Shown here: positions 1 to 13,500 of the stretch, one piece after another | Numbering within the stretch: the first letter of the stretch is position 1 | Layout: each line of letters opens with the position of its first letter | NCBI RefSeq assembly: GCF_001625305.1 | Contig: NW_017804631.1 | Span: forward strand, 1,076,740 to 1,140,739 | From: Branchiostoma belcheri | Lineage: Eukaryota > Chordata > Leptocardii > Amphioxiformes > Branchiostomatidae | DNA: 64,000 nt | Reading direction: 5' to 3' | Notes under the pieces: model-generated | Databases searched by the model: none | The model's input: the letters and a program-made list of their open reading frames with translations, nothing else | What the model was told of the DNA's origin: nothing | Made by a program: the position numbers and the translations under genes

Positions 1-166
1 CCTTATGTTGCTATAGATTATGTTAAATTTGTCATGTCTTGTCAGCAGGACAAGCCCTTTGTAATAGCCACTGGCTAGTTGGGCTGCCCTGGCTACCCAG
101 CCAAACCAATATATAGATTAACAAAGAAATATTTTATTAACTAACATATTTCTTAATTTTTCCCAG

Positions 167-1841
167 CTTGCGTACGGCGAAGAAGTCCAGCAGCTGTGCA
201 CGGCCCTGGAGAGGTTAAAGGTCGCGGACATGGAGATACGAGACAGCTGGATCCTTTCGCTGTTTCCGGAGATGGTCGGCGCCGAGGAGAGCAGCGAAAC
301 GGAGAGCGCCGGCGAACTGACCACTCCCACCAGTGGGAACAGCAGCGGGGAGGACAACGACAACAAACCGTCGGACAGGGACAGTCTGTCAGAAGCTGCA
401 CATCCAAGACAAGATAAAGAAGATAAAGCTTTAGGGAACAAGTCAAGCAACAGCCAAGGAGAAATTAGAAAACCAGACAGAGACAGGCTGTCGGAAGTTG
501 CAAATCCAGGAAAAAATGCATCGCAAGCTTCAGAAGATGAAACTGTAGTGAACAAGTCAAACTGCAGAGCTGGAAATGGAGCAAACGTGCAAGGTGAATT
601 GAGAAATGCAGAAGACAGCCAAGATGTCCTGCAACAGCAAGAGACTCTAACAGGACTAAAAGATGAAACACAGTCTTCAGAAAATAGGACTGGAGCTGAT
701 ACAAGTGAAGAAGGTGGATTGACAAACTCAGCAAATGTTCTCCAAGAGCAGGAATCTGAAGAAACAAGTAACGACGACGCCTTGTCTTTGAGAGATGAAG
801 ACGAAACCGTCTGGAGTCCCCGCATCTCACAGCAGCTTCAGAGGCCACCTTCTTACGAGTACAGACTCAGCTATGTCAGTCTGGATCCATCTATTAACGA
901 AGACATAGAACAAGCCGTGGAAGTGACGCAAAACTCGATGGAGACCATCGCACCACCTGACCAAGAAAGAGAAGAAAATACAGACTATAGGGACAGAAAT
1001 GTGTCGCTGGCTTCCATCAATGAGATAGATGTAGAGATAGGAAAGGATGTGCACTATGATGATGAAGATGTTGCCATGGCTAAAGCCAGTAGTGGGAAAG
1101 ATCACTGTAGAACTCCTATGTCAGAAAGTGCCTGTGAGTCAGATCTAGAAGCTGTTAGAGTCAGGTTGACTTTCAGAGATTCAAGTCACAGTTTAAGTGC
1201 TGATTCAGGGTTGGGTGCCTCCACAGTGCTTGGTAACAGTGGACAGGAAAGCAGAGAAAAGATGCACGACCTACCGCTAGTTCTCCACCAACAGAAGGAC
1301 AACACAAACACAACTCCAAAATCAGCCGCAAACGAAGGAAACTGTTTCAGAGAACGGACCACAGCCCTGGACAGAAGGGACATCCTGCCCCCCAAAAGGA
1401 TTCGAACAACTCTCCCCACCAATGTAGAAACCGTGCCGCGAAAAGACAGCGACGAAACGTTGAATCTCCTAGAGATGGTCCACGCTCGGAAGGAGAGGAA
1501 CGCAAGACGCCGCCGGTCAACGCACTTCTTCACAGCGATAGACACGATCAGTGAAGTTCTTCAGGAGAACACCCCACTCAAGAAACTCCAGGCTCTGTCC
1601 AAGAGTCTGAGGGACATCAATGAGAGGGTTGGGCAACTTAGGACAGTGCAGGGACAAGGTAGAGATTTGTTTAGCAGTAGTGTATTGATATGCTTTGTTT
1701 GATTGTTACCAACTACTACATAGTCAACTACCTTTAGCAGCAGTTTTGCACAGTATTCCTAGCTGCATAAAACCAGGTTGTTAGCCCTAGAGGGAGGCAG
1801 GGTGAGTGGGTGGGTGTACATTGTAGGTTTAAATGAAGGTC

Positions 1842-1876
<35 letters not shown>

Positions 1877-2123
1877 TTAAATGTATCTCTGTCTACCTCT
1901 CTCTCTCCACAGATACAAACTGACATTCTCCCATGTATGTTACAGACAGCCATCCCCTAGGTTGTGATGACCTGGTGACAGTGCTGATGTTAGTTCTGTT
2001 GGAGGCACACATCCCGACTGTCCTCTATCTCTCATGCTCGCTCTGTCTGTCTCTCTCTGTGTCTCTCTTCCCCTCTCCCTGCCCCTCTCTCTCNNNNNNN
2101 NNNNNNNNNNNNNNNNNNNNNNN

Positions 2124-2160
<37 letters not shown>

Positions 2161-2436
2161 CTCCTCTCTCTCGTCTCTCTCTCCTCCTCCTCCCTCCTCC
2201 TCCCTCCTCCTCCCTCCTCTCTCTCTCTCTCTCTCCCTTTCTCTCTTTCCAAACACAGATATAAACTGACATTCTCCCATGTATGTTACAGACAGCCATC
2301 CCCTAGGTTGTGATGACCTGGTGACAGTCCTGATGTTAGTTCTGTTGGAGGCACACATCCCCACAGTCTCTATCTCTCATGCTCGCTCTGTCTGTCTCTC
2401 TCTGTGTCTCTCTTCCCCTCTCCCTGCCCCTCTCTC

Positions 2437-2476
<40 letters not shown>

Positions 2477-2750
2477 ACATGTATCTCTGTCTACCTCTAA
2501 CTCTCCAAACACAGATATAAACTGACATTCCTCCATGTATGTTACAGACAGCCATCCCCTAGGTTGTGATGACTTGGTGACAGTCCTAATGCTGGTTCTG
2601 TTGGAGGCCCACATCCCAACAGTCCTCTCCCTCTACACGCAACTGAGGCTACTGGAGGACCTCATGGCGCCATTCCTGGAGACCGGTTGTCATGGTTACG
2701 CACTGGTGCAGTTCCAGATGGCCCTGCAGTACCTCCAGTCAAAAGTATGA
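167..2750 (+). CDS. VPS9-domain protein, 3' part (last two exons)
   Basis: Two exons join in frame: 167-1658 (acceptor cccag, donor caag/gtagag, ends in phase 1) and 2548-2750 (acceptor ttacag, stop TGA at 2748-2750). Together they give about 564 residues. The start lies upstream of the window; the first Met at 230 is internal to the open frame. The large exon is acidic, rich in Ser, Glu and Asp, and probably disordered. Its last part (TPLKKLQALSKSLRDINERV) resembles the helix before the VPS9 core, and the final exon has the VPS9 hallmark CDDLVTVLMLVLLEAHIPTV followed by GYALVQFQMALQYL. VPS9 domains are guanine-nucleotide exchange factors for Rab5-family GTPases on endosomes. The protein ends just after the domain. 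I cannot place it among the RIN, alsin, VPS9D1 or ANKRD27 subfamilies. Repeats of the exon in the last intron are described separately. Confidence 0.75.
1946..2026 (+). pseudogene. Partial copy 1 of the last VPS9 exon
   Basis: About 80 bp nearly identical to the 5' half of exon 2548-2750, preceded by the same acceptor context (atgttacag). It keeps the frame through the DDLVTVLMLVLLEAHIPTV segment, then changes into ctctcatgctcgctctgtctg and (CT)n instead of the rest of the exon. It is a duplicated exon fragment and cannot encode the complete domain. Confidence 0.7.
2094..2123. other. Assembly gap of 30 N
   Basis: A run of N interrupts a (CT)n tract; the true length is unknown. Confidence 0.98.
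2292..2369 (+). pseudogene. Partial copy 2 of the last VPS9 exon
   Basis: A second partial copy of the final VPS9 exon with the same acceptor-like context, the same breakpoint and the same CT-rich tail as the copy at 1946-2026. Both extra copies flank the N gap, so a collapsed or expanded assembly cannot be excluded. Confidence 0.65.
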
Positions 2751-5698
2751 GGGAGCTGCTGCACAGGTGCACTGCAGTACCTGCTGTTGAAAGTATGAGG
2801 GCGCTGCTGCACAGGTGCCCAGTGTGGTACAGGCTGGAACAAACCATGAAGAATTAATTGTAAGGGGTGTGCAGGAAAAGCACAAAAATTTTATGTGTAT
2901 GTTTGTTTGTTTGTTGGTTGGTTGGTTAGTTGCTTGTTGTTTAAAAAGACCACTCCACAATTGACAAACCATTTCTATTGCAAAATATTTGTTTTGTGAA
3001 TATTTTGATAATGTAGGTGAGTTTTACCTGCATTTTTAACTGTGCTTAGTGTCAACAATTGCAAACACATGGATGAAAATCCCCACACTTTTCTTTGTTA
3101 AGGTACAGTCAAACAAGTTGAACAATTTTTTTTCTGTCACATGATTTTCAGTGAAACTATGACAGAACCAACTGTCAAGATGGATCCACAACAACTTTTT
3201 TTGTTTGTTTCCCAAAAAATTATCCTGGAAACCACCTTTACACATAACACACTATTTTTGTACAATAAGTACAGGCTGTGTAAGACTGGACTATAAGGTT
3301 TCAACCACACACCCCTACTCTTTTATTAAGTGTGGTGAGTTCGTCAACTTGAGGTGTGGCTTTCCTCAAACTTGCCACCTTTGTCTTTACACCGTATCCA
3401 AGAGGATGACCCTAACCAAAGATAGGTACACATTTTCACATGAGTTGAGTGAGGAAATAGGTATATAAAGTGACTTTCCCAGAACCCAGAACCTTCAGCA
3501 AGCCTAATAGCCACAAGACTGCATTGCCACCATTTTATGTGGCACGTGTGCAACTATCACAAAACTTTGCTCAATTTCCTGTTGCATGACCTGCGGGTCA
3601 GACTTTACAGAGTCCACTGACCGTTCGAACCCTGAACTTGTTTGGGTGAAAATTCTCCCATTGAAGGCCCGCTAAGCAAAGATGACCACAATTGCCTTTT
3701 ATCCAGAGTTCATTAACCAGCCAGCACTACTGTACATGTATGTTAATCTGTGTACTCTCTCTGAGATAGAGAAAGATCTCTTTGTTGCAGTGGTGTAAGG
3801 TAGCACAATGGTGACACTATAAATACTGGGGCCGAAACGTGTTTTGCAGGTGGGTGAAGACAGTTCAACTTGAAGGCACAAAAGGTAGCTTTGTTGAAAC
3901 GTATGCTGACGTCATCAATGATGATAATATTTGTTTTGTGGTAAGTAAACAATGGTTGTGGGGACCTCTTTAACAAAACTGGATATTTGAACATATGAAG
4001 AAGCCGTACAAGCTTACTGATATTTTACAACATAGGTGCCTGGGTTATCTGTAACACAGTTCAGAACTCCTGAAGTTGGCTGGGATTTGAACCTAACCCT
4101 TGTTGTTTGTTTTGCATAACTGGTAAAGCACTTACGTCAGACTTACGTTAAGTGCCATTCCTCCTTTGCCACTTAAAACACATCAGCAGCCCAAATGCTC
4201 CTGTCTTGCATAGCTAGCCATCATGAAAACCACCGAAACACATCAGTTTGAAATTTTAACTCTCTGAAGTAGCTGTTGGATGGGTGTATCAAGCTTTACA
4301 TTTTATAAACAAAATTACGCACTGACCTCTGATGTTATATAGCTGACTCTTAAGTAAAAGAAATAAGACAAAAATCCATCGTGCCTTTTCAAATCTCTAT
4401 ATTGGTGTAGGGGATTAGGTGTTGCTAAAGTTTGTAATCATGCCTTAAATTATAACACAGTGTACACTCAAAACAATTATGGTGGTGTTTCTGTGCCTTA
4501 ACAAGCACTAAAATACAAAATTAATGTTTAAAATGTACAAATGTACATGACAATACTATGTAAATAAGTATACAAAGGCCATTGTCAGTAGAAGTCTTTA
4601 CATTTAGAGCCAGTATACAAAAAAAGGAGATTTGAGAAAATTTGAAAACTTATGGAAACCAATCCATGCCTTTATCAAATTATGTGTTCATGGAATTAAG
4701 CGCATACAGTTGGTACTTGTGATAGATTTTGGCACGTTTTAAAGGTTTGTAAGTGTTTTTCAGTGCAATGAATAGGTGAAACTGTTGCAAACAGTTACTG
4801 TTGAGTTGTCCATAGCCAGGGCTTGAACTACCATCTGCATAATATGCAGGTTTAATAGCGCAGGTAAAAATTGGAGCTGTGCAGGTATTTCTGATGTCTA
4901 CCTGCACCTAACCTGCACTGGGCCATGTACTGGGTTTATACATGTAGATACTTGTAGGTGTATGTGGATTTTTATTTGCTGCATTGACTGTTACCACCTA
5001 TGAAGTGTAAAGAAATAATGGCAATAGTTTCTGAACAGTTTCAGTATGATCCATACTTCTTAAATTCTAAGTGGTGCAGGTAAAATTTGTCTGGTGCAGG
5101 TAATTTTCCATGTTGCCTGCACCAGTGCAGGTATGTAGAAAAAGTATTTCGAGCCGTACTAGTAGATGTTTTATGTTTATAGTTCATTGTGTTTTTACTT
5201 CGTATGTTGTTTTTTTTTCTTTGTTTTACTTTAAATGTCTTGAATGCAAGTGCAATGGAGCAAAGTTTAAATGTGTATATATTTTGACCATTAAGAAAAT
5301 TATGACTAAAACTAGTTTGTATAATGCCAGCTTCAATTATTTGCATACTTTCAATCACGAAGATTATCATCAAGACAAAGATACTAATTGAGTATTTAGT
5401 TAATTATTTGAATCGAAGGGAATGCTGACAAAGAAAAGGCTCAGCCTAAAATGCTCAAAATCAATAGAAAATGCAACAGTGACAGTTAACTGTTACAGAT
5501 TTGTCAGTTAAAGCAGGTTTTAAAAGTCATAAGGTGTAAATTTGTTGTATCTTATATTTGCATTGCGTATAGTTTATAAGATGCTGGCTTTTTGCTTTGG
5601 TACATTTTTGTGCATCTGTGCTGTGGAATAAATTTGTGAAACGTTTAAACCATGTTTGACTTTAAACAATAAGTGTAAAGTTCAGTGTTTTACAATAA
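2751..5698 (+). other. 3' flank / possible long 3' UTR of the VPS9 gene
   Basis: No coding exon recognised. AT-rich sequence, with AATAAA at 5627-5632 as one candidate polyadenylation signal. It contains an old SINE-like segment near 3280-3530 and a diverged repeat rich in cctgcacctaacc and gtgcaggtaa motifs at about 4800-5140; a related copy lies near 60545-60660. Confidence 0.4.
3280..3530 (-). mobile_element. Diverged SINE-like element
   Basis: Resembles the segment at 6520-6860: both hold a block like aggtttggctttcctcaaac, then a 'tatccgagggcg/ccctaaccacaa' block and 'ggtacccattttcac'. The opposite strand resembles 35500-35640 and 56720-56860. Boundaries are approximate. Confidence 0.4.
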
Positions 5699-6096
5699 GG
5701 CCATGTTGATTTGATTATATGGATGACATCCGCGCGCGCATGAATTTTCGGCCGTTTCCAAAAAAAAAAAGTTTTCAACCATACTGTAAATCGTACAAAA
5801 CAGTTGCAAAATGAGCAAAAATATACCATAAGTTACAAAAAAAATGAATAAAAACCATACCAATGTCGTAGAATGCCAAAATCAAACGAAAAAAGACGAA
5901 ACTGTAAAGAAATGAACTTGAAGACTAGATTATTCGCCAAACCATATTCTGTGCCATTTGCTCAACCCTCATGACCACGTAGATTTCATAATGAAAAGAA
6001 CTTTTTTTTTTTTGCAAAACTTTTTTTTATTCGCACGCGCGCATCAGTTTTGGGGCTCCCGGAGGATGTCATCCATATAATCAAATCAACATGGCC
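5699..6096. mobile_element. MITE, Harbinger-like, family 1 (complete copy)
   Basis: Terminal inverted repeats of about 34 bp start with GGCCATGTTGATTTGATTAT and end with its reverse complement. They are flanked by a direct TAA/TAA target duplication (5696-5698 and 6097-6099). The interior is AT-rich without an open frame. A 3-bp TWA duplication with GG-starting termini fits PIF/Harbinger elements. A left-truncated copy lies at 22229-22572. Confidence 0.75.
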
Positions 6097-6519
6097 TAAG
6101 ATATTGTGAATGCTTATAGTTACTTAATTAAATTTTTAGTTAGTAAGAAAAGTTATTGCATAAAGCTTTTGCATGAAGATTGTCACAACCTCTTTTGGTT
6201 TGACAGAACATTACACCAACAAGTGTTTTCGCTTTGTAGCCAAACCCCAAACCTCTGCTTGGAGAGTACAGAAAAGCTCTCAAGTACAACAAGACAGCAT
6301 GTCTAGCGCACGTACAAAGTGAAAATGACGTTATGTTAGAAAAATTACGCGACTCAAAAGCTCTTTTGCGGTTAGTAATTTGTCCAAGAGGCAGTGGCAC
6401 ATCCTGTTATCGGCGCACACGGTACGTTTTAGCGCTTAGGCCGCAGACTTAACAAAATCAACACTTCTGTGGACTGTAATACTCTCTGCACCAGTTAAAA
6501 CAAGTATGTGCAGTAAGTA

Positions 6520-6860
6520 CCAACTGTGTGAGACCAAATTGATAGGTTTAATGACCAAATTGATAGGTTTGATGTACTCAAGCCCGGGCACACTCTTATA
6601 AAGTTATAGATACGTGTGGTGGGTTCTTTTGGGTGCTTGAGGTTTGGCTCTCCTCAAACACTGGACCTTCCAACTTGACGTCCTATCCGAGGGCGTCCCT
6701 AACCACAACTAGGTACCCATTTTCACCTGAGTCTTGTAAGTTCTTTTCCAAAGGTCCCCAAATGAATGGAGCCTTCTAAGGATTTGAACTATAACGACCC
6801 TAACCACAAGACAACCTTTTGAAATTCCGCTACCCTTTGTCGATGAACTACATGTAGCTT
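6520..6860 (-). mobile_element. SINE-like element, family B, minus strand
   Basis: Shares its order of blocks with 3280-3530, and in reverse complement with 35500-35640 and 56720-56860 (gtccctcggataggacgtta, then gagagccacacccc). Its end at about 6786-6876 is repeated at 7148-7280, so the next SINE (6877-7128) appears to sit between two copies of the same flank. Confidence 0.45.
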
Positions 6861-6876
6861 CGATCGAAGGTCGTCG

Positions 6877-7128
6877 ATTTAATTTGATTTATTGAAATTG
6901 CAACAGTGCAATACACGCGGAACAGAGGCAGCTTTTGCTGGTGTTGTGTCCCGCACATAGAAACGAATACAGGGCAGACAATACTCATTTTCACTTGAGT
7001 TAAGTGATTAAAGTCGTGTAAAGTGCCTTTCCCAAGAGCACAAGATCGGTGGCACGTCAGGACTCGAACTCGGGACCTCTTGGTTCCGAGTTGAGCACGC
7101 TGCCGCTACGCCACACGACCCCACCTAG
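6877..7128 (-). mobile_element. tRNA-derived SINE, family A, full-length, minus strand
   Basis: On the minus strand it reads GGGGTCGTGTGGCGTAGCGG, then an A-box-like and a B-box-like sequence (gttcgagtcc), then a body running through aagggcac and ggacacaac to a tail of gcaatttcaataaatcaaat. It is the same element as 34107-34350 over its whole length of about 245 bp. It is a pol III-type retroposon and not a working tRNA gene. Confidence 0.75.
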
Positions 7129-7176
7129 ATTCTAAATCTACCGTATTCTACGACCCTAACCACAAGACCAACTTTT

Positions 7177-7256
7177 GAAATTCCGCTACGCTTTGGCGAA
7201 ATTCCGCTACGCTTTGGCGAAATTCTGCTACGCTTTGGCGCAATTCTGCTACCCCA
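7177..7256 (+). repeat. Short tandem repeat, about 21-bp unit
   Basis: About 3.5 copies of a unit reading gaaattccgctacgctttgg, with C/T changes in later copies. Confidence 0.8.
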
Positions 7257-7580
7257 CTAGCTTCGGTCGAAGGTCGTCGACCGCCTTGATAGATGGATGG
7301 CAAACAGAGTTTTTCCTTCCGGCGGCCCCGTGTAGCACCCGCGACCTGTTTTCAACAAACTGTGTGCAAACCTGACCAAACAGTGCAAACAATGCCCCAC
7401 CGGTCGTCCTGCATACACCAGAACCCCGCGCGTTACCCTACACAACCACACGGAGCCGCTGTCAGGTCCCAAATCCGCGCGTCTCGCCCTGAATACCGAC
7501 AAACCACGCCGGCAAACAGTCTCTGACAGTCGGAAACACCGCTGGTTTACTGTGGGTATAACGTCAGAGTCGGACCTGAC

Positions 7581-10500
7581 ATGAATCGGCCAGGGTTGAA
7601 TCCTGCGCTACGTTTTTCCGTGGGCGACATCAGAACGGACCTGAGAATGGACAGGCTGGTGAAGTTTCTGACCGTGTGGCTGGTGTTCGGCGTCACCGCT
7701 GTCACCCTACTGCTCCAAGTCACAGGTAAGGAGTCTCACATACACATCTTCATGTCGTAAGACTTCTGTTCTTACTAGGCCGTAGTCTATAAGACACGTA
7801 CAAATGCCAAACGTTTGTACTTAATAGGCAAAACGTTACTTTTGGCGCGATTTAGGATTAGGGCATTGTAAAGACCAGTCATAGGGATAGGTTGCGCACT
7901 ACCTTGCTAGTAAGAAGTCTTAGATTCATATCTGTAACGCTAAGTCTTCTGTTCTTACTATGCCGTAGTCTTTAAGACACGTACAAAGGCCTCTAGAGAC
8001 GTTTGCTAACTTTACCAATACGTTACTTTTGGTGCGCGGTTGGATTGATGCCTTGTAAACAACAGTCATTCGGATAGGCTACGCACTACCTCGCCCAATA
8101 TGTACTTGTCATTTTCAAATTAATAGCGCAATTAAATGTGAGATGATTGAAACTCACGAATAGGGAGAGCTTTGAGCGCGCCACTCAAGATTTTGTAAAA
8201 GATAACAGCTAGCATGAAATCAAGGTTAGACTATAGAGAACTTGGCAATGGTATTGACACACTCCACATGGCTTTGGGATGCTTATATACACAAGTCCAG
8301 ATGTTTCTAGTTTTGATGTCTGTCTGTGTATAAGTGTGGCTGTCGTTCCTGTAGAGTCTAGACCAAGGCTTGCGTGAAAGCTTACGTACATTATCAAGGG
8401 CAATGTTTACAGAAACGTAGTACAAAACGGTCAATCTTTCACAGCTTGTGTCACAGCACGCTTAAGGGCGGTGTAAGATATGTCTACGGTGAACAGCCCC
8501 TTTTGAATACACGTCTACAGAATTCTTTACATCCAAATATCTTACCGACATGATTGAACTAAACAGGCACTTCATGTGAACATTACTACTAAGTGTTGTC
8601 AGTCCTTCGCCGTAAAGAGAAGAGTTATGAAGTGTAGCTTTACATGTAGTTTTACGCTTTAAAATCTGGTTTAAAGTATAAGTATGATCACTACTGTAAC
8701 ACTACTTAGGATAAAAACTGATTGGTGTATATGTGCGTCCCAGTTTTTAAATTCAGTCATACCAAAGACTAACTAGTACAGCGAAGTGTTTTTCTGAGAG
8801 GTAGGGCCTGTAAAATCAATTTGAGTCTAGTTTTACATTCCACAAAATTGTTCAAAGCATGCCACTGATGCCATTGTCGCACTATCTAGTGAGAATGAAA
8901 ACTAATCAATATATTGTACATGTATGACACGTGCGTCCGACGTGATTTTTCCGGTATCTCCAAATCCAGATGCGAAAAGCCCTGTGCCGTATCCATAGAA
9001 ACACCCTACATTTATCATTATCAATATATAGGGTTGTCTTCCTTATCATTATAAGCCTACAGATCACATTGTTACCAATCGGGGGCGGTAACTATTGTAA
9101 TATTACAAGATAGGAGAACTCGTTGACAAGAGATTAGAGTGTTGAACTCCGGACTCCATTCGCTGCCATTTTTCCGAGTGGGTAATCATGTTAATCCCCC
9201 ACTGTTATAAATGTGTGCCTTAATTGCTACAGTGTCAACTTTGCAACTTAGTGTCCACTTTGTATCGCTTGCAGTGGTCGCGATTATCATGGTACAAGAT
9301 AAAAAATACAAAGGTCAGTGTTTTTTGGGAGTGGCGAACGCTTTGGCCTTGGACTTTTCACATGTATTCTGCTCCAATTTTAGAAACACTCCGTGCATGG
9401 GTTTTCTTTGTGTAATTGTTAGCACGCAAATAACTCGACTTGAATGCCTTTTTTCACGCTACCCGAAAGCGGGGTGCACGGTGCATGGGCTCTTGAAATA
9501 GTTCCTCTTTCAACAACCTCTGTCCACTTTTAAGGGTAGTGACTCGACTGAGACCCGTACAACATGAGTAGGGCAAGCGTGCAGGTTTCCGCGTACATTG
9601 CATAACTCAAGTAACTTCAAAGGAATCCAGCGACAAGCGATTTTATGGTCTAGTACTCTAAGCTTCTCCTCCACAATCAGAACACCCAGGGCTTATTGTG
9701 AAAAGGCGCAATGTTTTTGTTGGCACCAGTTGTGTGTGTACTTCGCAGACAGTATGTCAAACTCTCGGCGCAAAACTTGGCGTCAGAACAAGAAAACAAG
9801 TTCCTTATCAAGCCAGCGACTGAGAGCGAAGATAACGTGCTTAAGATACTGCTAGTAAATAAATGTCTTGTTGCTTGGTAGTTATCATAAGTTATTGTCG
9901 TGTGTAGGTACAACCTGGCGCTCTGTGTGACAGGTAGCCGAACCAACATACTATAGATTATCTCAAATTTGATAGAGGAACAAAAAAAGCAGTACAGAGC
10001 GACACAAAATCTATATATCTGCCATCATGCGTCGAAAGCGACGCATTCATACTCGTTTGTGGGCTGCCCTATTTTAATTGATACATGCCGTAGGATTTTA
10101 AAACAGGCTGTGACGTACAGAACCAACCTCCCACAAGGATCAAACACAGCCTTTTCCTTCAAATAAAGCTTTTTCGCGGCTCTTAATTGTTCCTCAAGTG
10201 TAGTAGGACTGATTCCTTAAACTTGTAGGCCTCAGGGATTTCAGGTATGAAGATAATTCCAATCCCTGACAGTCCGAGGAAAGTACGAGTATCTGTAACA
10301 GTCTTTGTGAAATCACAGTGACATGTAGGAACTCGGGTTGGAGTGTCGTGATTGCAACCGGTAAGCCTTTCCCTCAGACGACTTGTTCCCTGAGCCAAGG
10401 CCCCCTACTAGCACCACGCCCCCCTTAAGGTGCACAAAAGGACCCCCAAGACTTGTCACGCCACCCCAAGGCGCGGTTAGCGGAATAAAACCTCCTTAGT

Positions 10501-13500
10501 GGTTCCTAGAAAAGATCTTAAAGGAACTAACATTATTTCAACGCCGCTATCACAACCCAGACTAACCTTGTTACCGGACTGTTGGGATAGTTACGCTTGA
10601 GCGAAGCGTGGTAAAGAAACACACAGTGACGCCACAGCTAGAAACAAACTCAGTCCACGTTTGAAGTAACGCAACGAGTTCATATAGACGAGAGTTATTT
10701 TATTGTGGACTGTACTCTATATAATATATAATGAGAGAAAGATATATTCTCTTCAATGGTATACAAGATTATTTCTCCAGTTTTAGATTTTTAGATAGAA
10801 AAAAATCTACATTCCTCATGAAACTCGATAATCCTCGTACTATAAGCTCCATCTGTTCTTACATTTACAACTGTCTTAAGAAGCGAGAAGAAGCAGAACC
10901 TGTACATATGTAGTTTTGCTATAGATATATTTTAGTCTACCATCGCTATTTGCCGTGACCTGTACTTAGTTTGCAATGAGCAAAAATGTACAATAAAGGT
11001 CATCCATTCATTCATTATCACCAAGTTTAGTGAATTTACAGTGTTAGTAAACGTGTGTAAGGTAGCGTCAAAACAGCTTAGCGTAATTGGCTTAAAGTTC
11101 CGACGCTAGCTCCCACACTTAAAACTGAAGAGGCTGGGCAAGAGGAAATAGGCGTAAACTAGTTAGGAGACCTTTCTGGGTTGATAATACCTCCCTATAT
11201 GCATTGGAGTATACGTGTATGCACTTTAGTAAACATATGTAACAGAACGTCAAAACAGGTGGTGATATAATTGGCTTAAAGTTCCGCCGCTGGTTCCCAC
11301 ACTTATAAAAACCCTTTCAGAAAAAGGTTAAACGAAAGAATGTAGATGTAACCCAGTTAGTAGACATTTCTCGTTAATATGAGTCATTCGCATTGCGTAG
11401 ATTTGGAGTAAACATAATTTAGTAAACGTGTGTAAGGTTAACATAATTGGCTTAAAGTTCCGACACTCAACTCCCACACACATTAAAACTGAAGAGGTTG
11501 GAAGAAATGAAAGCAGGTATAAATCAGTTAGAACTAATAGAAGCCCTCCTTGTGTTGAAGGTACCTTCCCATGCCTAATTACACGTTAGAGGGCCCTGTG
11601 ACATGTGGGAGAGCATGGCCCATTCTCAGTACCATGGTGAAAGGTAACAGCCCCTGTCACACTTTTAGAGCGTTCCCTCGAACACCAACCATAATCTCCA
11701 ATTCAACCCAAGGGATGGCGTATGGACCCTCCCTGACGAATGGATACTGCCTGCCCAATTTTATACTGTATTTTGCCACCCTAGGATCTGCTTGGAAATT
11801 TCACCAACCAACCATGGTTGGCTGAGTTTAAGGGACAGTCTGACCAGATTTAGGCCAGGTCTACTTTTCTATACAAATCGAATCGAAGTTGAGTTACATT
11901 TGAGTCAAATTTGACCTCAGAACACTGCCTACCTACTCCCGAACACTAGCCAACCACGGCACAACCTCCCGTCCACGCCCGAAAGCTTTTTAAAATTATT
12001 TTAAAACATTCGCCTGGCGCAGCCGAACAGTGGCCGACCACAGCCAACCTTTGAAACTTTGAAATTATTGCGATACCACATTGCGGACTTACCTCTGAAT
12101 TGAGTATGTATTTACAATCAAAGTGTTATACTTAACTTTCTACTACTCAGTCATTCTACACCCAAACCATGGTTGGATGGAGTTCAGTAGTACTAGTGTT
12201 TGAGAGACCATATTCGGCTATGTATGACAGGGGTTTTAAGGTATGTACGGAGGATAGCACCCGGGCTAGGATTCCGTGTTGAAAGGTAAAGGTACCTGAC
12301 CGCACCAGACACGGTACAACGCTTTCGCCTGAGGGGAACAGGAAGCGATCACAGGTCAGCGAGAAAACAACACAGAAACAACACACTCAGGGCACCCGGT
12401 GTTGAGCCAAATCCTTGCGCTGCCACATACGTGAGAGTTCAGGTGTTTAGGGCTAGGGTTGGTATCAGAGTTAGGGTTAGGGTTGGTATTAGAGTTAGGG
12501 TTAAGGTTAGACTACGATTAAGGTTAGGTTTAAGGTTTAGTCTCCCACATCACGACTTAATCCCTCGCACCCATTGTCTCAGGTATATTGGGAACCCCCA
12601 AGTATTGTCGGAGTCATGTATTTGGCAGGATCATGTATATTTGGCTTGGCACCGGTGCATCTGTCGTGCAGACAGGTTTGAGAAGAATAATGGAGGGCAT
12701 TCCTAGGCCAGTCGTGGGTGTGTGGTATAGAAAATTCAACTGTCAGGAAAGTTCATCTGTGTTTAAAGTTAAAACTTTTGTTCCAACACAAGAGTGTTAC
12801 ATACCACATGTAGCATTGAACTATGATATAATTGTTTAGTTATAGTTTCACACTTTGGAACGTTTAAAACATTGACGTAACTGCACTCTAGCCGTAGCGC
12901 ATTCTGACATATTTTAAAACATCCTGTTCCAAAATGCCATTCCAAATTTAACTACCTGTATCATCATTATGACAAACTACTAGTACATAGGGCTGCGTAC
13001 CTAAACGTAACATCAGGTACAGGTACAGGTACTGGTACAGAGGTTTAGGTACAGGTCCGGACCTGTACCTGTACCTGAACAATTTGACAAATTAACACGT
13101 GTTCTTCACTTTTTCAATCATGACACAGAAACAATAATAAAGTGTTGGAGGGAAGGGAAAATGACTGACCTCTGACCTGATTTGAGTTTGTTGACCAATC
13201 ACAACCCTGGATCAGCCACACTCTCGCGATGTCTCGTGAGACTGAGGATCTCAAATCAATCGACGGTGTTTACGTCTTTTCCAGTGCTAATTTTTCGTCT
13301 TTGTGGTAGGATTTACCTATTTTTAGTCATATACATGGTGTAAACTAGCTATTTCGGTATATACTCGTTACTTCATGATCCGGTATTTTGGACCTGTACC
13401 GAAACGATTTTTACGGTATTGGACCGGTACATTGTACCGGTCCGCAGCCCTACTAGTACATCATCTGTACCTGTATCTGTATATCCGGTATAACCACCCT

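Larger units (their letters stand above)
1834..2475 (+). repeat. (CT)n-rich low-complexity tracts in the last VPS9 intron
   Basis: Three CT-rich stretches, about 1834-1876, 2124-2260 and 2437-2475, each placed upstream of a copy of the exon fragment. The long open frames across them are low-complexity Ser/Leu or Arg/Glu translations and are not genes. Confidence 0.85.

Noticed and set aside
118-825. 235-codon antisense frame rich in Ser/Leu opposite the VPS9 exon
   Set aside because: Shadow of the acidic sense exon; the sense frame has splice sites and a recognisable domain.
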